NCBI RefSeq assembly: GCF_014137855.1
Contig: NZ_JACGWT010000006.1
Coordinates: forward strand, 186,001 to 250,000
Length of the DNA stretch: 64,000 nt
Direction: 5' to 3'
DNA from: Microlunatus kandeliicorticis
GTDB taxonomy: Bacteria > Actinomycetota > Actinomycetes > Propionibacteriales > Propionibacteriaceae
Shown here: positions 32,123 through 40,404 of the stretch, piece by piece
Layout: every line of letters starts with the position of its first letter
Numbering within the stretch: the stretch's first letter is position 1
Notes under the pieces: generated by a model
The model's database searches: none
What the model saw: the letters and a program-made list of their open reading frames with translations, nothing else
Told to the model about the DNA's origin: nothing
Translations under genes and position numbers: made by a program

Positions 32123-32157
32123 CCGGCGTCCCCCGGTCGAGAGGCGAGTTTGACGTC

Positions 32158-32355
32158 ATGGTTAGACAGACGCGGTTGATAGCTCCGATCCTCTACGAGG
32201 TCGATGAGGCGGCGGAGGCATTGCGCCTGAGCCGGTCGCGGATCTATGAGCTCATTCGTTCCGGACAGCTGGAGTCGGTGAAAGCCGGGCGTCGGCGGTT
32301 GGTGCCGGTGGCCGCCCTGCAGGCATACGTTGCCTCATTGGGAGCAGCAGTATGA
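32158..32355 (+). CDS. xis: Excisionase-like helix-turn-helix protein
   Basis: 65 aa with an ATG start. The helix-turn-helix YEVDEAAEALRLSRSRIYEL followed by the wing GQLESVKAGRRRLVPVAAL is typical of the excisionase/AlpA family DNA-binding domain. Its stop overlaps the integrase ATG (ATGA at 32352-32355), the standard xis-int coupling in actinomycete integrative elements. It is expected to bend att DNA and favour excision. Confidence 0.9.
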   Translation: MVRQTRLIAPILYEVDEAAEALRLSRSRIYELIRSGQLESVKAGRRRLVPVAALQAYVASLGAAV

Positions 32356-33506
32356 CGCGACGGGCTCGCGGCGATGGCGGGCTGCGATGGGACGAGCGCC
32401 GCCAGCGTTGGATCGCGACCGTGACTACGGGTTACGACAGCCGCGGGAAGCGTGTGGTGCGGAAGGCGAGCGGTCGGTCACGGACCGAGGCGTCCTCGAA
32501 GCTGCGAGCCATGGTGCGCGACCAGGAGAACGGGGTCCTCCTAGCCAGGGACTTCTACACTGTCGGTGAGGCTGTCGAGGACTTTTTGAACTTCGGTCTC
32601 CCTCGCCAGGATGCTGCCACGGTCCGGACGCACCGGAGTTTGGCGCACCGCCACCTTCTTCCTCACCTCGGCCGTCGCCGGCTACGGGCGCTGACTGCAG
32701 GCGAGATCGAGGCCTGGCTCTCGACCCTCGCGCCGTCGTTGAGTACCGACACGCTTCGCCGGCTGCATGGCTGTTTGAACCGTTCGGTACGTCGGGCGAT
32801 GGCTCGGGATCTGGTGAGCCGGAACGTGGTCGAGCTGGTGAGTGTGCCGAACGGGCGTACGGGTCGGCCGTCGAAGTCGCTGACGCCGCAGCAGGTCGAC
32901 GCGGCGCTGACGGTGACGGCGTCGGATCGACTGCACGGCTACATCGTGTTGTCGTTGTTGACGGGGGCGCGGACGGAGGAGATGCGGGCGTTGCGGTGGG
33001 AGCACGTGCATCTCGACGAGGTGGATGGCGTGCCGCCCCACATGGAGGTGTGGCGTTCGGTCCGTTCGGGCGGCGATACGAAGACGCGGCGGAGCCGGCG
33101 GACGTTGGCACTGCCGGGTCGAGCGGTGGAGGTGCTGCGCCGGGAGCGGGTGCGTCAGCTCGAGGACCGGCTTGCGGCCGGTGATCGGTGGCAGGAGTCC
33201 GGTCTGGTGTTCACGACGTCGGTGGGGACCGCGATGGATTCAGCCAACGTGCGTCGTGGTCTGCGTCGGGCGTTGTCGCTGGTGGATGGGATCGATCCGG
33301 ACGACTGGACTCCCCGGGAGCTGAGGCACTCGTTCGTCTCGGTGCTTTCCGATGCGGGCGTGCCGTTGGAGGAGATCTCGCGGTTGGTGGGTCACAGCGG
33401 GACCACGGTGACTGAGTTGGTGTATCGCCATCAGCTTCGGCCGGTGATCCAGACTGGAGCGACGGTGATGGATCAGTTGTTTGGCGTGGACGCTGCGGGG
33501 ACTTAG
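32352..33506 (+). CDS. int: Tyrosine recombinase (integrase) of the element
   Basis: 384 aa. An AP2-like arm-binding domain (GLRWDERRQRWIATVTTGYD) precedes a core-binding domain (~70-165). The catalytic domain has Arg in TGARTEEMRAL, Lys in GGDTKTRRSRR, RELRHSFVS (Arg II), His in LVGHSGTT and the nucleophile Tyr in ELVYRHQL. The first His of the usual HxxR box is Arg here, as in many actinobacterial integrases. It lies adjacent to attR, and its TAG stop overlaps the right arm-type site. Confidence 0.95.
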   Translation: MTRRARGDGGLRWDERRQRWIATVTTGYDSRGKRVVRKASGRSRTEASSKLRAMVRDQENGVLLARDFYTVGEAVEDFLNFGLPRQDAATVRTHRSLAHRHLLPHLGRRRLRALTAGEIEAWLSTLAPSLSTDTLRRLHGCLNRSVRRAMARDLVSRNVVELVSVPNGRTGRPSKSLTPQQVDAALTVTASDRLHGYIVLSLLTGARTEEMRALRWEHVHLDEVDGVPPHMEVWRSVRSGGDTKTRRSRRTLALPGRAVEVLRRERVRQLEDRLAAGDRWQESGLVFTTSVGTAMDSANVRRGLRRALSLVDGIDPDDWTPRELRHSFVSVLSDAGVPLEEISRLVGHSGTTVTELVYRHQLRPVIQTGATVMDQLFGVDAAGT

Positions 33507-33526
33507 TCACCCAGTTAGTCACCCAG
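33504..33526. promoter_or_regulatory. Right arm-type integrase site
   Basis: GTCACCCAG at 33506 and 33518 with 3 bases between and TA in front, 22 of 23 positions identical to 26999-27021. It overlaps the integrase stop codon and lies 47 bases from attR. Confidence 0.7.
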
Positions 33527-33535
33527 CGCTGGTTG

Positions 33536-33555
33536 CACTCAGATGGCGCTGAGTG
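33536..33555 (+). terminator. Integrase terminator
   Basis: CACTCAG-ATGGCG-CTGAGTG is a perfect 7-bp stem followed by TTTCCCC, 30 bases after the integrase stop. Confidence 0.7.
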
Positions 33556-33572
33556 TTTCCCCTTGTCAGATG

Positions 33573-33619
33573 GGTGGAGCTTAGGGGATTCGAACCCCTG
33601 ACCTTTTCCATGCCATGGA
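33573..33619. repeat. attR, overlapping tRNA-Ala
   Basis: 47 bases identical to attL; they form the 3' part (T-arm, variable loop and most of the anticodon arm) of the intact tRNA-Ala gene on the minus strand. Confidence 0.93.
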
Positions 33620-33647
33620 AACGCGCTACCAACTGCGCCAAAGCCCC
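33575..33647 (-). tRNA. tRNA-Ala (GGC anticodon)
   Basis: 73 nt. The acceptor stem GGGGCTT/AAGCTCC has the G3:U70 wobble that identifies alanine tRNAs. The anticodon loop ATGGCAT is closed by TTTCC/GGAAA, and the T-arm carries the standard GTTCGAATC loop. The CCA end is not encoded. It lies downstream of the rsfS-phosphatase operon and serves as the integration target of the adjacent element. Confidence 0.97.
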
Positions 33648-33720
33648 AGCTGTGCACCGTCCGGTCTCCCGAACGGCCCGAATGAGTCTAACGGGTGAGG
33701 CCGGGGAGAGTGAAATCCGG

Positions 33721-34362
33721 TCAGGCCACCCGGTCCTCGGGGGCCGGCATCCCGGTCTCGGGCGCGGTGGCGTTGTACTCGCGGACCAGCCAGTGGCCGA
33801 GCCGGTGCCGCTCGAGGTTGATCCAGCCGCAGTTGCGCATGCCGCCGAACCGGTTGGGTTCGAGGTCGAGGAACCGCGCCATCCCGACCCGGCCCGCCAA
33901 CCCGTGCATCACCGCGACGACCACCGCGTCGTCGTCGGCCGCCCCGACGATCTCGGTCAGGGCAGCCGCCACCCGGTCGGCGACCTCGCCGGCGGTCTCC
34001 CCCGTCGCCGACCGGCGGAAGTCGGCGCCGAGGTGGTGGTCGTGGACGTGGCCCGGGTCCTGCTGCTCCACCGTGGCGACGGTCAGTCCCTCCCAGGACC
34101 CGACGTCGATCTCCCGCAGCCGGCGGTCGTAGGTCACGGTCAGCCCGGTGACGCGGGCCAGCGCGTCCGCGGTCTCGGCCGCGCGCGAGAGGTCGCTGGC
34201 CACGATCGCGGTCGGCCCGAGCGCGGCGATCCGCGGTGCGGCGGCCGCGGCCTGACCTCGTCCGACCTCGTCGAGCGGGATGTCGGCCTGGCCCTGGAAC
34301 CGCCCGGTGGCGTTCCACGCGGTCCGGCCGTGCCGCCAGATGATCAGCCGGGCGGCGGTCAC
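33721..34362 (-). CDS. Histidine phosphatase family protein
   Basis: 213 aa with a GTG start overlapping the rsfS stop (GTGA). The catalytic motif is IIWRHGRTAWNATGRFQG (RHG), with the second Arg in VASDLSRAAETA, Glu in REIDVGSWEG and the second His in VVAVMHGLAG. Members dephosphorylate phosphoglycerate-like or nucleotide substrates. In actinobacteria this gene often follows rsfS and precedes tRNA-Ala, as here. The substrate is not determined. Confidence 0.93.
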   Translation of the reverse strand: MTAARLIIWRHGRTAWNATGRFQGQADIPLDEVGRGQAAAAAPRIAALGPTAIVASDLSRAAETADALARVTGLTVTYDRRLREIDVGSWEGLTVATVEQQDPGHVHDHHLGADFRRSATGETAGEVADRVAAALTEIVGAADDDAVVVAVMHGLAGRVGMARFLDLEPNRFGGMRNCGWINLERHRLGHWLVREYNATAPETGMPAPEDRVA

Positions 34363-34766
34363 CAGGTCGGTCCGGCCGCGTCCTGCGCGGACGGCCGGGC
34401 GAGGTGCTGGTCGAGCTGCAGGTCGATCTCCGGGCAGTCGTGCCAGAGCCGTTCGAGGGCGTAGAACGCGCGCTCCTCGCTGTGCTGCACGTGCACGACC
34501 AGCTCGTAGTAGTCGAGCAGCACCCAGCGCTGCTGGCGGTCGCCCTCGCGGCGCAACGGCTTGGCGTCGAGTCCGCGGAGCGCCTCCTCGACGCCGTCGA
34601 CGACCGCGCCGACCTGGCGTTCGTTGGTCGCGGTGATCACCAGGAAGACGTCGGTGATCGCGAGCTGCTCGGAGACGTCGTAGGCGACGATGTCGCTCCC
34701 CAGCTTGTCGGAGGCGGCCTGCGCGGCCGCCCTCGTCAGCTCGACGGCGTGGTCGGTGGCGGTCAG
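34359..34766 (-). CDS. rsfS: Ribosomal silencing factor RsfS, apparent CTG start
   Basis: 135 aa. The protein contains [35 protein letters not shown] and a C-terminal [14 protein letters not shown], the full RsfS/Iojap domain that binds uL14 on the 50S subunit and blocks joining in poor nutrition. The family usually begins M-T-A-T; here the matching codons are CTG ACC GCC ACC. No ATG, GTG or TTG lies in position, while GAGGGGA sits 7 bases upstream of the CTG. The CTG overlaps the nadD stop (CTGA). Confidence 0.9.
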   Translation of the reverse strand: MTATDHAVELTRAAAQAASDKLGSDIVAYDVSEQLAITDVFLVITATNERQVGAVVDGVEEALRGLDAKPLRREGDRQQRWVLLDYYELVVHVQHSEERAFYALERLWHDCPEIDLQLDQHLARPSAQDAAGPTW

Positions 34767-35491
34767 GATCGGCTCCCCTCGAGATGGTCGTGCGGCTGGG
34801 TCTGCTGGTCGTAGAGCGGCGTGCTGATCATCGGCGGCTCGGCGTACAGGCCGCGCTTGGCGATGTACTGGACGATCCCGTCGGGCACGAGGTACCAGAT
34901 CGGGTCGCCCTGTCCTACCCGCGCGCGGCAGGCCGTGGACGAGATCGACAGCGCCGGGATCTCCAGCAGGGTGATGCGGTCGGCCGGCATCGCGTCGATC
35001 GCCGGCCGGGTCAGCTCCACCCCCGGCCGGGTGCAGCCGACGAAGTGCGCGAGCCGGAACAGCTCGTCGACCCGGCGCCAGCTGAACATCTGGGCGAGCG
35101 CGTCCGCGCCGGTGATGAAGAACATCTCGACGTCGTCGCCGCGCTCGGCGCGCAGGTCGGTCAGGGTGTCGTAGGTGTAGGTGACGCCCGGCCGGTCGAT
35201 GTCGACGCGGCTGACGCTGAACCGCGGGTTCGACGCGGTGGCGATCACCGTCATCAGATAGCGGTCCTCGGCGCCGGACACCTCGCGGTCGGTCTTCTGC
35301 CACGGCTGCCCGGTGGGGACGAAGACCACCTCGTCGAGCGCGAACCGGCTGGCGACCTCGCTGGCCGCCACCAGGTGCCCGTGGTGGATGGGGTCGAAGG
35401 TGCCACCCATCACCCCGAGCCGATAGCGCCGCCCGGCGCTGGCCCGGGGATCGCGGACGAGCCCGGTCGGCCGCGGTGGGATCACCGGCAC
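34763..35491 (-). CDS. nadD: Nicotinate-nucleotide adenylyltransferase
   Basis: 242 aa with a GTG start and a ~25-residue N-terminal extension. The nucleotidyltransferase motif [19 protein letters not shown] carries the HxGH signature, and [10 protein letters not shown] is the second (ISxTxxR) motif. It adenylates nicotinate mononucleotide in NAD synthesis. It lies in the conserved order proA - small protein - nadD - rsfS. The stop overlaps the rsfS start. Confidence 0.97.
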   Translation of the reverse strand: MPVIPPRPTGLVRDPRASAGRRYRLGVMGGTFDPIHHGHLVAASEVASRFALDEVVFVPTGQPWQKTDREVSGAEDRYLMTVIATASNPRFSVSRVDIDRPGVTYTYDTLTDLRAERGDDVEMFFITGADALAQMFSWRRVDELFRLAHFVGCTRPGVELTRPAIDAMPADRITLLEIPALSISSTACRARVGQGDPIWYLVPDGIVQYIAKRGLYAEPPMISTPLYDQQTQPHDHLEGSRS

Positions 35492-35510
35492 GATGCGGTT
35501 CCTCCGCTCC

Positions 35511-35657
35511 TCAGCTGTGCGGCCGGCCCTTGCCCGCGGCGAGGGTGATCAGCAGCAGCGACACGAGGATGCCGAAGGCGATCAGCCCGAACGCCCACGG
35601 CGGCAGCGGCAGCTCCGTCTCGAGGGCCGTCTGCAGAACGGTCAGGCCAACAGTCAT
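35511..35657 (-). CDS. 48-aa single-pass membrane protein upstream of nadD
   Basis: 48 aa from an ATG at 35657. The N-terminal part [20 protein letters not shown] is followed by one hydrophobic helix (about 23-41, [18 protein letters not shown]) and a basic end KGRPHS. Codon use is typical of the chromosome, and the gene is in line with proA and nadD (24 bases after the proA stop is its ATG, 19 bases separate its stop from nadD). Short open frames of this shape are found between proA and nadD in other actinobacteria. The function is unknown. Confidence 0.75.
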   Translation of the reverse strand: MTVGLTVLQTALETELPLPPWAFGLIAFGILVSLLLITLAAGKGRPHS

Positions 35658-35681
35658 GGCCGCAGCCTACCGCCGGAGCTC

Positions 35682-36941
35682 TCACGCCCGGGTCTGGCCA
35701 GTGCCGGTGATCACGTACTTCGTCGACGTCATCTCGGGCAGCGCCATCGGACCGCGGGCGTGCAGCTTCTGGGTGGAGATGCCGATCTCGGCGCCGAAGC
35801 CGAACTCGCCGCCGTCGACGAACCGGCTGGACGCGTTGACCAGCACGGCGGCGGCGTCGATCTCCGCGGTGAACCGGCCGGCCGCGGCGGTCGAGTCGGT
35901 GACGATGGTCTCGGAGTGGCCGGTGCTCCAGCGGCGAATGTGGTCGATCGCCGCGTCGAGGTCGTCGACGACGCCGACGGCGATCTCGAGGGCGTGGTAC
36001 TCGGTGGCCCAGTCCTGCTCGGTGACCGCGACGGTGGCCAGGTCGCCCGCGTGCGGCCGGGTGCGCTCGTCGACGTGCAGCACGACGCCGGCCTCGGCGA
36101 GCCGGGCCAGCGCGGTGGGCAGGAAATCGGCGGCGGCGTCGGCGTGGACGAGCAGGGTCTCGACGGCGTTGCAGACGCTCGGACGCTGCACCTTGGCGTT
36201 GAGCAGGATCGCGGTGGCCGTCTCGAGGTCGGCGCCGGCGTCGACGTAGAGGTGACAGTTGCCCACCCCGGTCTCGATCACCGGGACCACGCTGTTGCGG
36301 ACCACGGTCTCGATGAGGTCGGCGCCGCCGCGCGGGATCAGCACGTCGACCAGCCCGCGGGCGGCCATCAGCTCGGCGGTCACCTCGCGCGGCCCGGGGA
36401 CGAGCTGGACGACGTCGGCGGGCAGCCCGGCGTCGACCACGCCGGCCCGGAGCGCCTCGACCACGGCCGCGTTCGACGCCGCGGCCGAGGACGAGCCCCG
36501 GAGCAGCACCGCGTTGCCCGACTTGAGCGCGATCCCGGCCGCGTCGGCGGTCACGTTCGGCCGGGCCTCGTAGATGATCCCGACCACGCTGAACGGCACC
36601 CGCACCTGCTGGATCCGGACGCCCTGGGCGGTGGTCCAGCCGCGGACGACGTCCCCGACGGGGTCGGCCAGCCCGGCCAGCGCCCGCAGCCCGTCGACCA
36701 TCTGCTCGACCCGCGTCGGGGTCAGCCGCAACCGGTCGACCAGCCCGGCGTGGGTGCCGGCGGTCTCGGCCCGGGCCACGTCGTCGGCGTTGGCCTCGAG
36801 CACCGCGGTCTCGGCCTTGGCCAGCGCGTCGGCCATCGCGTGCAGCGCGGCGTCCTTCACCCCGCGGGTCGCGGTGGCCAGCGCCCGCGACGCCTCGCGG
36901 GCGGCCAGCGCCCGCTCGCGGACGGAGAGCTCGGTGGTCAT
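35682..36941 (-). CDS. proA: Gamma-glutamyl phosphate reductase
   Basis: 419 aa. It is an aldehyde-dehydrogenase fold with the catalytic Cys in [14 protein letters not shown]. The NADPH-binding and substrate loops are [14 protein letters not shown] and [12 protein letters not shown], and the C-terminal motif is [15 protein letters not shown]. It reduces gamma-glutamyl phosphate to the semialdehyde in proline synthesis. It is complete and normal in length. Its usual partner proB is not adjacent but about 18.5 kb away at 55438, in the same orientation. Confidence 0.97.
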   Translation of the reverse strand: MTTELSVRERALAAREASRALATATRGVKDAALHAMADALAKAETAVLEANADDVARAETAGTHAGLVDRLRLTPTRVEQMVDGLRALAGLADPVGDVVRGWTTAQGVRIQQVRVPFSVVGIIYEARPNVTADAAGIALKSGNAVLLRGSSSAAASNAAVVEALRAGVVDAGLPADVVQLVPGPREVTAELMAARGLVDVLIPRGGADLIETVVRNSVVPVIETGVGNCHLYVDAGADLETATAILLNAKVQRPSVCNAVETLLVHADAAADFLPTALARLAEAGVVLHVDERTRPHAGDLATVAVTEQDWATEYHALEIAVGVVDDLDAAIDHIRRWSTGHSETIVTDSTAAAGRFTAEIDAAAVLVNASSRFVDGGEFGFGAEIGISTQKLHARGPMALPEMTSTKYVITGTGQTRA

Positions 36942-37201
36942 GCGGAAACCCTACGCAGCCGACCCGGTAGATCGTGCGGCTCGAAGCCCCGGTGGACGGC
37001 TCGGGGGCCATCGGGAGCCATCGAGCCGCAGGATCAACCGGGTTGCTCGCGGGACACCGTCACTGACGGCAGGAACCGACCGCTCGGTCGGAACAGGCGC
37101 GGTCCGTCAGGCGTGGCGGCGAGCGCATTGCCGATCGAGCGGTCAGATCCTGCCCGTTCGGCGGGCAAACCCGGTCGCGTCGGGCGGCGCCGACGCCTAC
37201 G

Positions 37202-38113
37202 GTGACGCCGGTGGACCCCGACCGGCTGATGGCGCTGCTCCCGGCGCTGCTGGCCCGGGCGTGGGACACCGCTCCCCTCGCGCTCGGCCCGCTGCCGGCC
37301 GGGATGAACTCGGTGGTGGCCCGGGTGGACCTGCCCGACGGCAGCTGGGTGGCCAAGTGGGCCCCCGACGCGACCGCCGACGCGCTCGACCACGGCTCGG
37401 CGATCGCCGAACGACTGGCCCGGCACGGGCTGCTGACCGGGGCTCCGCGGCGGACCACCGCGGGCGAGCTGTCCGCCGCGGCGGCGGACGGCCGAGTGGC
37501 CCTGCTCGCCTTCGTCGACGGCGTCGAGCTCACCGGGGAGACCGCCGAGGAGCAGCGGGCGATGGCCGAGGCACTCGCCCGGGTGCACGCGGCCGAGCAC
37601 CGGGTCCGCGACGACGCCCGCGCCCGGCCGTTCCTGCGCGGCTGGTGGTCGGAACCGGCCGCCGAGCCGGCCTGGCTGGCGCCGCTGCTCGCCGACCTGC
37701 TCGACCGTTACGACGCGCTGCCGCCGCTCGGGTGGGGTGTGGTCCACGCCGACCCGGCTCCGGAGGCGTTCCTGCGCACCCGGTCGGGTGAGGTCGGGAT
37801 CATCGACTGGAGCGCCGGGCAGGACGGTCCGCTCGTCTACGACGTCGCGTCGGCGCTGATGTACCTCGGCGGGCGCGAGCGCGGCGCGGCGTTCCTCGAC
37901 CGCTACCGGGAGATCGGTCCGCTGCCGCCGGGTGAGCTCGACGCCCACCTCGACCTCTTCGGCTTGCTCCGGGCGGGGGTCCAGGCCGAGTACTTCGCCG
38001 GGCGGCTCGCCGCGGACGACCGGACCGGGATCGACGGCCCAGAGGGCAACCTCGAAGGTTTCGCCGACGCCCGGGCGATGCTCGCCTCGTTCGGGCTGGA
38101 GACCCGCGGATGA
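37202..38113 (+). CDS. APH-fold phosphotransferase-like protein lacking the Brenner Asn
   Basis: 303 aa with a GTG start. The N-lobe (LPDGSWVAKWAPD) has the ATP-binding Lys, and the metal-binding motif is IIDWSAGQDG. The Brenner box reads VVHADPAPEAFL: H-x-D is present, but the Asn normally four residues after Asp is missing. Catalysis may be altered or lost. The stop overlaps the start of the small ATPase gene (ATGA), and the pair is plus-strand in an otherwise mixed region. The substrate is unknown. Confidence 0.75.
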   Translation: MTPVDPDRLMALLPALLARAWDTAPLALGPLPAGMNSVVARVDLPDGSWVAKWAPDATADALDHGSAIAERLARHGLLTGAPRRTTAGELSAAAADGRVALLAFVDGVELTGETAEEQRAMAEALARVHAAEHRVRDDARARPFLRGWWSEPAAEPAWLAPLLADLLDRYDALPPLGWGVVHADPAPEAFLRTRSGEVGIIDWSAGQDGPLVYDVASALMYLGGRERGAAFLDRYREIGPLPPGELDAHLDLFGLLRAGVQAEYFAGRLAADDRTGIDGPEGNLEGFADARAMLASFGLETRG

Positions 38114-38643
38114 CCACGCTGTGGCTGGTCGTCGGGCTGCCGGGCGCCGGCAAGACCACCACCGCGCGACGGCTGGCCGCGGAGCGCCGGGCGCTCCGGT
38201 TCACCCCGGACGAGTGGATGCTGCCGCTCTTCGGACGGGAGTTCGCCGACGAGGCCTGGGCCGCGAAGCGCGACCTGGTCGAGGCCCGACTGATCACCGT
38301 GGCGCGCCAGGCCCTGCGTCTCGGAACCGACGTGGTGCTCGACTTCGGCTTCTGGGGACGCGAGGAACGCGAGGCGCTCGGCTGGCTGGCCGCCCGGCAC
38401 GACGCCGTCGCGGAGGTGGTCTATCTGCCGGTCGACCCGGCGACCCAGCTCGAGCGGGTCCGGCGGCGGTCGGCGGAGCACCCGGACACCAACTTCACGA
38501 TGACCGCGGCCGACCTCGAGACGTGGCGTGAGCAGTTCGAGGAGCCGGACGCGGCCGAGCTGGCCAGGGTGCCGTTCCGGGCCGAGGTCGACTGGGCGGG
38601 CTGGATCCGCGATCGCTGGCCGGGAGCGCTCGACCCGATCTAA
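38110..38643 (+). CDS. P-loop kinase-like ATPase (AAA_33/zeta-toxin-like fold)
   Basis: 177 aa. The Walker A motif LVVGLPGAGKTTTARRLAAE starts at residue ~6. DEWMLPLFGREF and DVVLDFGFWGREER are the usual second and third motifs of small-molecule kinases, with LERVRRRSAEHP as the lid arginines. The family includes polynucleotide, chloramphenicol and sugar-peptide kinases. It is coupled to the APH-like gene upstream, so the two may modify the same substrate or be a kinase with its partner. Confidence 0.85.
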   Translation: MTTLWLVVGLPGAGKTTTARRLAAERRALRFTPDEWMLPLFGREFADEAWAAKRDLVEARLITVARQALRLGTDVVLDFGFWGREEREALGWLAARHDAVAEVVYLPVDPATQLERVRRRSAEHPDTNFTMTAADLETWREQFEEPDAAELARVPFRAEVDWAGWIRDRWPGALDPI

Positions 38644-38652
38644 GGGGTGCCG

Positions 38653-38742
38653 GCGCTTCGACAGGCTCAGCGCGCGGAACCAGCGCTTCGACAAGCTCAG
38701 CGCGCGGAACCAGCGCTTCGACAAGCTCAGCGGGCGGAGCTC
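38653..38742. repeat. Three 30-bp tandem copies of the dispersed CTTCGACAAGCTCAG repeat
   Basis: Units start with GCGCTTCGACA at 38653, 38683 and 38713, each with CGCGCGGAACCA between cores. The last unit ends at the stop of the siderophore-interacting protein gene. It is convergent-intergenic, as are the other two blocks in this window. Confidence 0.9.
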
Positions 38743-39544
38743 AGAGGCGGTGGCGGTCCAACAGGTCGTCGAGGTCGTCGGCGACGGCCTCGGGGTCACG
38801 GACGCCGGTCTCCACCTCGGCGTAGAGCGCGGCCACCCGGTCGGCGACCGCGCGGTAGCGGTCGGCATGACCGGGGTCGCGGCGCTGCCAGTAGCCCGAC
38901 ACCGCGTAGCGGTGGGGCGGCCAGCCGGCGGCGCGGAGCCGGCGTCGGACCGCCCGTGCGGCCGGGACCTCCGCCCCCAGCCACAGGTAGCCGGGACCGT
39001 CGGGCAGCTCCAGTCCGTCGACCGTGGCGGCCAGTGCGCTGGGCTCGGCGAGATCCGGGCGGAAGACCCGGACCACGGTGGCTCCGGCCGGCTCGGGCGC
39101 CGGCACGTCGGCGTCGTCGGTCTCGAGCACCAGCAGCAGCCGGCGACCCGGCGGCGACCCGGCCACGATCCGCCGGGCGGCGGGCAGTCCGGTGTGGTCG
39201 GCGACCACGACCTCCCAGCGCGCGTCGCGTGGAGGACGGTGCCGTCCCGCGGGCTGCGAGACCAGCACCCGGTGCCCCGCCGCGGCCCGACCGGCCCAGC
39301 GGCCCGCGGGTCCGGGGCTGTGGTGGGCCAGCTCGAGGGTAAGCGGATCGACGTCGACCACGCTGTAGAGGCGGCGCGGGCCGTCCCCGCCGGACCGGCC
39401 ACCCGGTCCCGGCACCCACAGGTGCACCCACTCGTCGGCCAGCCCGGTGCTCCGCCAGCCCGGTGCGTCGAGCACGACCGTGGTCGCGTCCGACCGCCGA
39501 CGCACGGCGACCACGCGAGCCGGATGCGGACGGGGGACGAACAC
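38741..39544 (-). CDS. Siderophore-interacting protein (FAD-dependent ferric-siderophore reductase family)
   Basis: 267 aa. The N-terminal FAD-binding barrel (RRLYSVVDVDPLTLELAHHS) and the C-terminal SIP domain are clear. The C-terminal domain ends GYLWLGAEVPAARAVRRRLR and AVSGYWQRRD, the hallmark of ViuB/SIP proteins. These reduce Fe3+-siderophores in the cytosol to free iron. No siderophore uptake genes are adjacent. The length is normal. Confidence 0.92.
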   Translation of the reverse strand: MFVPRPHPARVVAVRRRSDATTVVLDAPGWRSTGLADEWVHLWVPGPGGRSGGDGPRRLYSVVDVDPLTLELAHHSPGPAGRWAGRAAAGHRVLVSQPAGRHRPPRDARWEVVVADHTGLPAARRIVAGSPPGRRLLLVLETDDADVPAPEPAGATVVRVFRPDLAEPSALAATVDGLELPDGPGYLWLGAEVPAARAVRRRLRAAGWPPHRYAVSGYWQRRDPGHADRYRAVADRVAALYAEVETGVRDPEAVADDLDDLLDRHRL

Positions 39545-39600
39545 GCAGGCATCCTCCCGAACCGGTGCTGTGGACGACGGCCGACGATACGCTCGCGGCC

Positions 39601-40347
39601 GTGACGAGTGAGGCCACGCCCGGGCGGGCCACCGACTCGGTGGCCGAGGACGAGCGCGAGCGGATCGAGGCGGACGTCGAGTTCGCCGCCGCCGAGCGGC
39701 TGACCTTCTTCTCCGACGCCGTGGTGGCGATCGCGCTGACCCTGCTGGCGCTCGAGCTGCCGGTGCCCGAGGGTGACTCGATCAGGGAGGTCCTCCGTGG
39801 CCTCCAGGACGGGATCGGCGAGTACATCGCGTTCGCGATCAGTTTCGCGGTGATCTCCGGGCACTGGAGGAACCACCACCGGGTGTTCCGCTACGTCGCC
39901 CGCGTCGACCGCCGGTTCATCCAGCTCAACCTGCTCTGGCTGTTCCTGGTGGTGATCACCCCGTGGAGCACCCGGTTGCTCAGCGACGGCGAGATCAACA
40001 TCCTCCGGTTCGGGCAGTACGCCGCCATCCAGACCGTCGAGTTCTCGTTGCTGGCGATCATGATCAACGTGCTCATCCGCAGCGACATGCTCCGGCCCGG
40101 CACCGACCCCGCCCGGCTCGAGGAGTCACTGCACCGGGTGGTCCCGGTCGCCGTCGGCTTCGGGCTCTCCATCGCCTGCTATCCGCTGCTCGTCCTGCTC
40201 GGCCTCAGCCCTTATCTGTCGTACGCGCTCTGGGGGGTGCTGCCGACGGTGGTGGGTTTCGCCGGCCGGGCGCTCCGCCGGCAGCCGACGGCGCAGCTGC
40301 CCGACGGCCCCACCCGGCCGCCGAAGCGGTACCGCGGCAACCGCTGA
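39601..40347 (+). CDS. TMEM175-family (DUF1211) potassium channel-like protein
   Basis: 248 aa with a GTG start. The first membrane helix carries FFSDAVVAIALTLLALEL, the FSDxxxAIxxTL pore motif of prokaryotic TMEM175 channels. Six helices are predicted (about 35-52, 78-95, 107-125, 140-160, 178-198 and 205-220). A ~30-residue acidic N-terminus precedes the first. Bacterial members form tetramers selective for K+ over Na+. It is divergent from the siderophore-interacting protein gene by 56 bases. Confidence 0.9.
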   Translation: MTSEATPGRATDSVAEDERERIEADVEFAAAERLTFFSDAVVAIALTLLALELPVPEGDSIREVLRGLQDGIGEYIAFAISFAVISGHWRNHHRVFRYVARVDRRFIQLNLLWLFLVVITPWSTRLLSDGEINILRFGQYAAIQTVEFSLLAIMINVLIRSDMLRPGTDPARLEESLHRVVPVAVGFGLSIACYPLLVLLGLSPYLSYALWGVLPTVVGFAGRALRRQPTAQLPDGPTRPPKRYRGNR

Positions 40348-40404
40348 GGTCGGCAGACCGAGCGCGCCCGGGCTCCGGGCCCGCTGGGGTCAGCCGAGCC
40401 GGGG

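Larger units (their letters stand above)
26870..33619. mobile_element. pSAM2-like integrated element in tRNA-Ala (6.75 kb)
   Basis: The element is bounded by 47-bp identical repeats at 26870-26916 and 33573-33619, which correspond to the 3' part of tRNA-Ala(GGC). The intact tRNA is regenerated at the right end. Inside, from left to right, are a non-coding left end, ArsR and SRPBCC cargo, Lsr2, a replication initiator, excisionase-like and tyrosine integrase genes, the last next to attR. This is the module order of actinomycete integrative elements (AICE), but no FtsK/Tra-like or Spd genes are present, so it looks non-conjugative or mobilisable only. Confidence 0.9.

Noticed and set aside
37202-38643. 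Toxin-antitoxin reading of the zeta-like P-loop protein
   Set aside because: There is no epsilon-like antitoxin and the partner is an APH-fold protein; small-molecule kinase is the simpler view.
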